Under the pieces are notes generated by a model. The model made no database searches and had not been told where the DNA came from. It saw only the letters and a list, made by a program, of their open reading frames with translations. A program made the position numbers and the translations under genes. Below, piece after piece: positions 58,434 to 64,000 of a stretch of DNA of 64,000 bases. How positions within the stretch are numbered: position 1 is the stretch's first letter; each line of letters opens with the position of its first letter. This DNA comes from an uncultured Bacillota bacterium (lineage in GTDB: Bacteria > Bacillota > Clostridia > Lachnospirales > CAG-274): assembly GCA_958426775.1 (NCBI GenBank), contig CATZZP010000005.1:54853-118852 (forward strand), given 5' to 3'.

Positions 58434-59939
58434 ATGAGAGGAATAGAAACTCCCTTATCTTTACTCAGAAAGCAGATTTTTGAGGAAATTACAAAGGTTG
58501 CCTTTGATGTGGAGGGCAACATAAACGATGCAATCGAGGCTATACCCTATACCGTAAGCCCCGGGGATAATGCTTCATACAGAGAGAGTATTTATCGTGA
58601 AAGAGCTATTGCATCTGAGAGAGTAAGGCTTGCTATGGGTATGTCATTAAGACCTGAGGACAGACCTGTTCACGTAACAAGCGGTCTTGAGGAAAGTAAT
58701 ATTTCGGAACATTATTATGAGCCGCCTCTTATGCAGGTTATTCCCTCAGCTTGTAATAAGTGTGAGGAAAACATCTATCGTGTTTCAAATATGTGTAAGG
58801 GCTGTGTAGCTCACCCATGTATGCAGGTCTGTCCAAAGGGTGCTATCTCAAGGGTAAACGGCAAGGCATTTATTGATGAGAGCAAGTGTATTAAGTGCGG
58901 TAAGTGTAAGAGTGCCTGTCCGTATGATGCTATTTCAAAGCTTTTAAGACCTTGTGCTGAGGCTTGCGGTGTTAAGGCTATTGAGTCTGACGACCAGGGC
59001 AGAGCTAAAATTAATACTGATAAGTGTGTATCCTGCGGTATGTGTATGGTTAGCTGTCCTTTCGGTGCTATTGCAGATAAGTCACAGATTTTCCAGCTTG
59101 CAAGAAGCATTAAGGAGGGCAATAAGATTATTGCAGAGGTTGCTCCTGCTTATGCAGGTCAGTTTGGCTTGAACGTAACTTCAGGTCAGGTTAAGGCGGC
59201 TCTTTTAGAGCTTGGCTTTGCTGATGTTAAGGAAGTTGCTATCGGTGCTGACATAGGTGCTGTTGCAGAGGCTAAGCACTATGCAGAGCATGTTGCTACA
59301 GGTGAATTGCCCTTCCTTTTAACCTCCTGTTGTCCTTCATGGTCAATGCTTGCTAAAACCCAGTTCCCTGAGATGATTGACAGCGTTTCAAGAGAGCTTA
59401 CACCTATGGTTGCTACAGCACGTGGCATTAAGCATAATGACCCTGAGGCAAAGGTAGTATTTATCGGACCTTGTGCGGCTAAAAAGCTTGAGGCTACAAG
59501 AAAGTCCGTAAGAAGTGATGTTGACTTTGTTATTACCTTTGAGGAGCTTGCGGCTATGTTCTCTGCAAGGGGCATTGACCCTGCTAAAATGGAAGCGGCA
59601 GAGGAGCTTAACGATGCATCTGCGGCAGGTCGTGGCTATGCTTGTGCAGGCGGTGTTGCAGAGGCTATTGAAAAGTGCGTACATGAGTATTACCCCGGTG
59701 TTGAGGTTAAAATTCACCATGCAGAGGGTCTTGCCGATTGTAAGAAAATGCTTACCATGGCTAAATTAGGCAAGATGAACGGATGTATGATTGAGGGTAT
59801 GGGCTGTCCCGGCGGTTGTGTAGCAGGTGCGGGTACAATCTTACCTATAATTAAGGCTAAGGCTCAGATTGACAAGGTTAAGAAGGAAAGTGAAGCTGAA
59901 ATCCCTTCACAATCCGTAATTGATGTAGATTTAAGCTGA
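58434..59939 (+). CDS. [FeFe]-hydrogenase, group B-like
   Basis: This 501-residue monomeric [FeFe]-hydrogenase produces or consumes H2. The N-terminal region has a cysteine-rich part (CNKCEEN, CKGCVAHPCMQVCP) and two 4Fe-4S ferredoxin motifs (CIKCGKCKSACP, CVSCGMCMVSCP). H-cluster motifs are TSCCPSW (~residue 296), GPCAAKK (~344) and EGMGCPGGC (~452). The first motif with Ser and the second with Ala-Lys-Lys depart from the bifurcating group A form (TSCCPxW, MPCxxK) and resemble group B. It is a single-gene unit; the HydEFG maturases are not in the window. Confidence 0.9.
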   Translation: MRGIETPLSLLRKQIFEEITKVAFDVEGNINDAIEAIPYTVSPGDNASYRESIYRERAIASERVRLAMGMSLRPEDRPVHVTSGLEESNISEHYYEPPLMQVIPSACNKCEENIYRVSNMCKGCVAHPCMQVCPKGAISRVNGKAFIDESKCIKCGKCKSACPYDAISKLLRPCAEACGVKAIESDDQGRAKINTDKCVSCGMCMVSCPFGAIADKSQIFQLARSIKEGNKIIAEVAPAYAGQFGLNVTSGQVKAALLELGFADVKEVAIGADIGAVAEAKHYAEHVATGELPFLLTSCCPSWSMLAKTQFPEMIDSVSRELTPMVATARGIKHNDPEAKVVFIGPCAAKKLEATRKSVRSDVDFVITFEELAAMFSARGIDPAKMEAAEELNDASAAGRGYACAGGVAEAIEKCVHEYYPGVEVKIHHAEGLADCKKMLTMAKLGKMNGCMIEGMGCPGGCVAGAGTILPIIKAKAQIDKVKKESEAEIPSQSVIDVDLS

Positions 59940-59964
59940 TATAAATTATAGCTTTTATTGACTT

Positions 59965-59992
59965 AAAAAGTTCGGTTTATCCGAACTTTTTT
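59965..59992 (+). terminator. Intrinsic terminator of the hydrogenase gene
   Basis: An 11-bp stem (59965-59975 with 59981-59991, AAAAAGTTCGG), five-base loop, T-run. Confidence 0.9.
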
Positions 59993-59993
59993 G

Positions 59994-60021
59994 TTGCAAT
60001 TAATTTTAGAGGGGGTATAAT
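59994..60021 (+). promoter_or_regulatory. Promoter of the dockerin-like protein gene
   Basis: TTGCAA (59994-59999), 16-bp spacer, perfect TATAAT (60016-60021), directly after the preceding terminator. Confidence 0.65.
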
Positions 60022-60073
60022 ATAATTACAACAAGTGTACGTGAATTTATAAAATATTTAAGGAGGTGTTAAT

Positions 60074-60883
60074 ATGAAAAGGTCTTTTATGGGCAAAATT
60101 ACGGCAACTGTTTTATGTATCTGTCTGTTTTCCCAAAATGTTTATGCTCTTACCCCTGTTTTAGAGTCTTTATCCATAGGAGATGTCGATGCGGACGGAG
60201 CCGTTACTGCTGCTGATGCTGCAACGGTGTTGACTTATACTTTAGACGGAAATATTTTGGGTATAACAACGGAAAATATGAAGGCTCTTTTAGGTAAAAG
60301 TCAGGACAATTTGTTAACGGCAGATGATGCGGCATTGGTTCTTCAGTTATCTCTTTCGGGCGATGAACTATGTTCAGACTCGGCGTTTAACTTTAACTCT
60401 CTTGAAAAAGGAGAATACACCACAGATTGTGAGCTTAACGGTTTTGTAACCTTAATGGGAAAGGACGGTAATCCCATAGAGGTTGACCAAAGGGCGGACA
60501 ACGATGAGTTTTTTGACCTCTACCCTACAAGGGCAAGGCTTATGGGCGGCGGCGAGGTTGAAAGTAATTATATCAAAATTACTCTTGATGAGCCTTCTGT
60601 AGTCAGGATTGTAGCCTCAAACTCAAAAATGATAAGTACAGTATTCCCGGAGAACAATACAGTTGATAAATACGGGGCATATCTTAATTTATGCAATGAA
60701 AGCTTTGAGGTAATTGACAGCTTTAACAGCTGGTATCCTTCACGGGATTGGTATCCCCTCGGTGAGGGTATCAGGGCTACTACCCTATACAGTGACGGCG
60801 TTTTACCTGCAGGCACCTATTATCTGTCTGCCTTAACCGAAAGTGGTATAGATATAGAAGAAATTGCAATTTATCAATTTTAA
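60074..60883 (+). CDS. Secreted protein with N-terminal dockerin-like domain
   Basis: This 269-residue protein has a signal peptide ending near VYA-L (residue 25). Residues ~34-95 resemble a dockerin: an intact calcium loop GDVDADGAVTAADAA and a second, degenerate half (LLTADDAALVLQLS) that lacks the Asp-rich loop. Residues ~105-269 form a beta-rich domain (LDEPSVVRIVAS, LPAGTYYLSALTES), similar in style to PPC-like or carbohydrate-binding modules. Dockerins are usually C-terminal, so the N-terminal position is unusual. No enzyme signature is seen. AAGGAGG precedes the ATG. Confidence 0.7.
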   Translation: MKRSFMGKITATVLCICLFSQNVYALTPVLESLSIGDVDADGAVTAADAATVLTYTLDGNILGITTENMKALLGKSQDNLLTADDAALVLQLSLSGDELCSDSAFNFNSLEKGEYTTDCELNGFVTLMGKDGNPIEVDQRADNDEFFDLYPTRARLMGGGEVESNYIKITLDEPSVVRIVASNSKMISTVFPENNTVDKYGAYLNLCNESFEVIDSFNSWYPSRDWYPLGEGIRATTLYSDGVLPAGTYYLSALTESGIDIEEIAIYQF

Positions 60884-60904
60884 TTTTCTCGTAAGTTGAT
60901 TTTA

Positions 60905-60929
60905 GGCGGTGCATAAACACCGCCCTTTT
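60905..60929 (+). terminator. Intrinsic terminator of the dockerin-like gene
   Basis: A perfect 7-bp stem (GGCGGTG, 60905-60911 with 60918-60924), six-base loop, four T. Confidence 0.8.
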
Positions 60930-60981
60930 ATTATGTGAATAAAATTATAAAAAGGGGGAATAATCTCTCCGAGGTGATTTT

Positions 60982-61764
60982 ATGAAATTTCGCTACTTAG
61001 CCTTAGGTGCAATAACAGTAGCTATTGTGGGAACCTTTTGCCTTGCGGACAGAGATATGACTGAAAATACAGAGGCTACGGAATATAAGGCTAAGCCAAA
61101 GGAAAATAAGGTTATATCCTCTCCTGTATATGCTACAATAAAATATAACGGTGTACTTTATGAGGAGGAAAACCTGAAAAAGCCTGTTGACTACCTGAAA
61201 ACAGGGGATAAGGTGGAAATTTTAAAGGATAAAACACGAAAAATTTACTATATAAAGCATGGCGGCAGACTGGGCTGGACAGAGGCTCAAATACTTAATA
61301 TTCCTCCTGACCCTCCTACCCTGAATAATCCCCTTACTGATTTGGAAATAGAGGAATATGCCCTTAGCATGCGGTTTAAAAGTGATACCTCCTATTTTGT
61401 ATGGGTTGATATAGCAAGGCAGAAAACCTATATTTTAAGGTATGATGACAAGGGTGTGCTTCGCCTTGAAAGAACGGTAACTTGTGCCACAGGCAAAAAT
61501 GAAAGCCCTACTACCCGTGGATGTTTTACAATTTCCGACAGAGGAGAGAGCTTTTACAATGACCGCTTGCAAAGCGGTGCTAAATATTGGGTACGCTTTA
61601 ACGGCAGTTATCTTTTTCATTCCGTTGCACTTAATAAGGACGGTACCGTTAAAGACCCTGTCTTGGGTATGCGACGGTCTGACGGCTGTGTGCGTATGAG
61701 CATGGAGGATATAAAATGGTTTTATGATAATATACCACAGGGTACGGCAGTAAGAGTTAATTAG
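60982..61764 (+). CDS. L,D-transpeptidase (YkuD) with SH3-like domain
   Basis: This 260-residue exported protein has an N-terminal signal or anchor helix, an SH3b-like domain (~50-105, VKTGD-type turn and GRLGWTEAQIL), and a YkuD catalytic domain (~135-260). The active-site region reads FHSVALNKDG, then RRSDGCVRMSMED, with the catalytic cysteine in SDGCVR; the common SHGC motif has Asp in place of His. Such enzymes form 3-3 peptidoglycan cross-links or attach proteins to the wall. The start follows GAGGTG. Confidence 0.9.
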   Translation: MKFRYLALGAITVAIVGTFCLADRDMTENTEATEYKAKPKENKVISSPVYATIKYNGVLYEEENLKKPVDYLKTGDKVEILKDKTRKIYYIKHGGRLGWTEAQILNIPPDPPTLNNPLTDLEIEEYALSMRFKSDTSYFVWVDIARQKTYILRYDDKGVLRLERTVTCATGKNESPTTRGCFTISDRGESFYNDRLQSGAKYWVRFNGSYLFHSVALNKDGTVKDPVLGMRRSDGCVRMSMEDIKWFYDNIPQGTAVRVN

Positions 61765-61789
61765 CTTGTAAAGCAGGAAAGGCAAGGAC

Positions 61790-62536
61790 TTAATCAGCCC
61801 TTGCTTCTTTTATACCCTGTAGTATTATTTTTTTTGCGGAAATTGCTTTTTCCTTGGATAAAGGCTCAACACCCTTAAGGGGATAGTCCATTCCCATTTG
61901 CTTATATTTAACCTCACCCATATTGTGGTAAGGCAGTACATCAAGTGCCTTTACATTTTTAAGACTGCCGATAAAAAGCCCTAATTCATGTAAGTATTTT
62001 TCATTTTCCGTTATACCCGGTACTACAACGTGTCTTATCCATACAGGCACGTTTTTTTCGTCTAACCACCTTGCAAAGGCAAGGATATTATCATTTTTCT
62101 GTGAGCAAAGCTTAATATGCTCCTGTGGGTTAATGTGCTTTATATCAAGCATTACAAGGTCGGTTACTTCAATAAGCAAAGTCATTTTATCCACATTGTC
62201 AGGGTTAAAGGTAATACCTGAGGTATCAAGGCAGGTGTGAATATTATCAGCCTTTGCCCTTTTAAAAAGCTCTGTTACAAAGTCAATCTGCATAAGGGGT
62301 TCACCGCCTGTTACGGTAAGTCCTCCCGTTTTGTAAAAGCTGCGAGAGTTATTGTATTGCTCCAAAATTTCATCTGCACTCATTTTTGTGCCGCCTGACA
62401 TTTCCCATGTGTCGGGGTTATGACAATAAAGACATCTCATAGGACAGCCCTGTAAAAAAACTACCATTCTTACACCGGGTCCGTCTACAGTACCAAAGGA
62501 CTCTATTGAATGTATGCGACCCAATATTTCTTTCAT
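61790..62536 (-). CDS. pflA: Pyruvate formate-lyase activating enzyme
   Basis: PflA is a radical SAM enzyme that places the glycyl radical on pyruvate formate-lyase. This 248-residue protein has IHSIESFGTVDGPGVRMVVFLQGC (in parts) and the motif CPMRCLYCHNPDTW (CxxxCxxC). TGGEPLMQ and VWIRHVVVPGITE follow. I chose the ATG at 62536 after GGAGG; the in-frame start at 62578 precedes the promoter -10. The pflB gene is not adjacent, so this activase is encoded separately or its partner lies elsewhere. Confidence 0.94.
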   Translation of the reverse strand: MKEILGRIHSIESFGTVDGPGVRMVVFLQGCPMRCLYCHNPDTWEMSGGTKMSADEILEQYNNSRSFYKTGGLTVTGGEPLMQIDFVTELFKRAKADNIHTCLDTSGITFNPDNVDKMTLLIEVTDLVMLDIKHINPQEHIKLCSQKNDNILAFARWLDEKNVPVWIRHVVVPGITENEKYLHELGLFIGSLKNVKALDVLPYHNMGEVKYKQMGMDYPLKGVEPLSKEKAISAKKIILQGIKEARAD

Positions 62537-62568
62537 ATAAATTCCTCCGAAAATTAACTTACCCTTAT

Positions 62569-62597
62569 ATTGTACCACAAGCCTTTATCATATTCAA
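62569..62597 (-). promoter_or_regulatory. Promoter of pflA
   Basis: Minus strand TTGAAT (62592-62597), 17-bp spacer, TACAAT (62569-62574). Confidence 0.7.
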
Positions 62598-62613
62598 TAA
62601 GGTGCTTATACCC

Positions 62614-62642
62614 TTGAAAAATCACATTAAAATTGATATAAT
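62614..62642 (+). promoter_or_regulatory. Sigma-A promoter of the rlmD-like gene
   Basis: TTGAAA (62614-62619), 17-bp spacer, perfect TATAAT (62637-62642). It is divergent from the pflA promoter. Confidence 0.8.
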
Positions 62643-62672
62643 CAGTATAAAAAAAGAATATCGGAGATAATT

Positions 62673-64000
62673 ATGAGTAAAAAATATGAAAATTGCCAAT
62701 TTGAAATAAAGGATATTGAGTTTCCAAACAAGGGTATAGGCATTTGGGAGGATAAGGAGGTAACAATTAAAAATGTTATCACCGGGCAAGTTGTTTGTGC
62801 CGATGTTAAAAAGAAACGCCAAAAGTACGAGGGTCGCTTAAAGGCTATTGTTAAAAGAGCCGACTATGAGGGTGAGGCTACTTGCGATTGCTTTGAAATC
62901 TGTGGCGGCTGTACCTACAGAACCATAAGCTATGAAAAGGAGCTGGAGTTTAAAAAGGCAAATGTGCTTAAGCTCCTTAAAGAGGGCGGTATAGAGGGCT
63001 TTACCTATGAGGGTATCAAGGGTAGTCCTGTTATTGATGAATATCGCAATAAAATGGAGTTCAGCTTTGGGGATAACGGACCTGAGGGTGAGCTTTGCCT
63101 TGGTATGCGTAAACGCAACAGTAACTATGAGGTTGTAAATGCGGACAACTGTAAGCTTACTCACGGTGATGTAGGTAAAATTGTAGGCTGTGTACTTGAA
63201 TTTTTCAAGGGTACTGAGGAGAAGTTTTATCATAGAATGAGGCATACAGGCACTTTAAGGCATCTCCTTGTAAGACGCGGCTATTTTACGGGGCAAATTT
63301 TAATAGGCGTAGTTACAACCTCTGAGCTTAAAGCCGATTTAAATCTCCTTAAGGATAAGCTTTTATCCCTTAATTTAGAGGGCAGTATTGAGGGCATACT
63401 CCATATTGTAAATGACGGTGTTGCAGATGTTGTTAAGGCGGATAAAATAATTAATCTCTACGGCAAGGACTGGTTTTATGAAAACCTGCTGGGTCTTAAG
63501 TTCAAGGTTTCCTTGTTCTCCTTTTTCCAGACTAATTCGGCGGGAGCGGAGGTTCTTTATTCAACCGTCCTTGACTATGCAGGGGATGCCTCGGATAAGG
63601 TTATTTTTGATATGTACTGCGGTACAGGCACTATTGCACAGCTTATGAGCCGTAAGGCAAGTAAGGTTATAGGTATTGAGCTTGTAGAGGAGGCTGTTGA
63701 GGCGGCTAAGATAAATGCTGAGCTTAACGGAATAGATAACTGTACCTTTATTGCAGGTGACGTGCTTAAAATGGTAGATGACCTTGATATAAAGCCCCAT
63801 ATTATGATACTTGACCCACCCAGAGAGGGCATTCATCCAAAGGCTGTTGATAAGCTTGTTGCCTTTGACGCAAAGACTATTGTGTATGTAAGCTGTAAGG
63901 CAAGTTCCATGGTTAAGGACTTAACTGCTTTTAGGGAGAAGGGATATAGGGTTGAGAGGATAACCAATGTGGATATGTTTCCGCATACTTATCACGTTGA
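62673..64000 (+). CDS. rlmD: 23S rRNA (uracil-5-)-methyltransferase RlmD/RumA-type, 3' end missing
   Basis: This gene starts with ATG at 62673 after CGGAG and stays open to the right edge (442 codons). The translation begins MSKKYENCQFEIKDIEFPNK with a TRAM-like domain. It has a 4Fe-4S-type motif CDCFEICGGC near residue 70, SAM motif FDMYCGTGTIAQL near residue 312, catalytic-loop LDPPREGIHP, and YVSCKASSMVKDL near the end. The final visible residues DMFPHTYHV are the usual near-terminal motif, so about 10-15 residues are missing. Families RlmD, RlmCD and TrmA-like cannot be separated here with certainty. Confidence 0.93.
   Translation, partial: MSKKYENCQFEIKDIEFPNKGIGIWEDKEVTIKNVITGQVVCADVKKKRQKYEGRLKAIVKRADYEGEATCDCFEICGGCTYRTISYEKELEFKKANVLKLLKEGGIEGFTYEGIKGSPVIDEYRNKMEFSFGDNGPEGELCLGMRKRNSNYEVVNADNCKLTHGDVGKIVGCVLEFFKGTEEKFYHRMRHTGTLRHLLVRRGYFTGQILIGVVTTSELKADLNLLKDKLLSLNLEGSIEGILHIVNDGVADVVKADKIINLYGKDWFYENLLGLKFKVSLFSFFQTNSAGAEVLYSTVLDYAGDASDKVIFDMYCGTGTIAQLMSRKASKVIGIELVEEAVEAAKINAELNGIDNCTFIAGDVLKMVDDLDIKPHIMILDPPREGIHPKAVDKLVAFDAKTIVYVSCKASSMVKDLTAFREKGYRVERITNVDMFPHTYHV

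Overview
The window looks like chromosomal DNA of an anaerobic, endospore-lineage Firmicute of class Clostridia, possibly in or near Lachnospirales. I infer this from CodY, a SPOCS/LysM protein of the SipL type, an [FeFe]-hydrogenase, a pyruvate formate-lyase activase, an alpha2-type glycyl-tRNA synthetase, dockerin-bearing secreted proteins, a CIRCE/HrcA operator and near-consensus sigma-A promoters. No species assignment is possible from the sequence alone. I see no prophage, insertion sequence, CRISPR array or rRNA. Most of the window is housekeeping DNA, densely packed and in short operons.

Layout. 1-2.4 kb (-): thiS-thiG-thiH-thiE thiazole/thiamine operon, cut by the left edge, with a structured leader. 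2.5-10.6 kb (+): rel, dtd, a glyoxalase-II-like hydrolase, a HemZ-like radical SAM protein, hisS, aspS. 10.7-14.2 kb (-): a large modular rhamnogalacturonan lyase with a duplicated module, a poly-Thr linker and a C-terminal dockerin. 14.5-16.6 kb: DUF4358 lipoprotein and SipL-like protein. 16.6-22.9 kb: glyA (-), plsX-acpP, rnc with DUF3781 and a methyltransferase, fluC, a YbaK protein and an ECF S-component (-). 22.9-25.1 kb: tRNA-Leu and htpG, divergent around a perfect CIRCE. 25.2-29.0 kb: hpt, a purine permease, amt-glnB. 29.1-34.9 kb: yajC, an RNase Z-like protein, sigma/anti-sigma, a tsaD gene with a fused YlbF-like domain, a hydrolase and a copper-amine-oxidase-N-domain protein (-). 35-43.4 kb: comM-dprA-topA-codY, then a CodY box, DUF402, radC, pspC and glyS.

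43.4-45.4 kb: two nearly identical tRNA-Lys(CTT) genes behind a structured leader, followed by a Schlafen/AlbA-type ATP-binding regulator whose promoter is packed with repeats. 45.4-55.9 kb: rpsB-tsf joined directly to rpmH-rnpA-yidD-yidC-jag-DUF1189-mnmE-mnmG-X-rsmG. This is the classic origin-proximal cluster, but without dnaA or a visible oriC. 55.9-64 kb: two lipoproteins, a group-B-like [FeFe]-hydrogenase, a secreted dockerin-like protein, an L,D-transpeptidase, pflA (-) and an rlmD-type rRNA methyltransferase cut by the right edge.

How the genes work together. Several neighbours share a task: thiazole synthesis; tRNA charging and proofreading (hisS, aspS, glyS, dtd, YbaK); phospholipid/fatty-acid initiation (plsX, acpP); nitrogen uptake and sensing (amt, glnB, with CodY nearby); DNA uptake and processing (comM, dprA); tRNA modification (tsaD, mnmE, mnmG); and fermentation (hydrogenase, pflA). 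The most notable signals are the TsaD-YlbF fusion, the repeat-laden promoter of the AlbA_2 gene, the structured tRNA-Lys leader, the promoter-terminator unit and small ORF before amt, and the alternative hairpins over the thiS ribosome-binding site.
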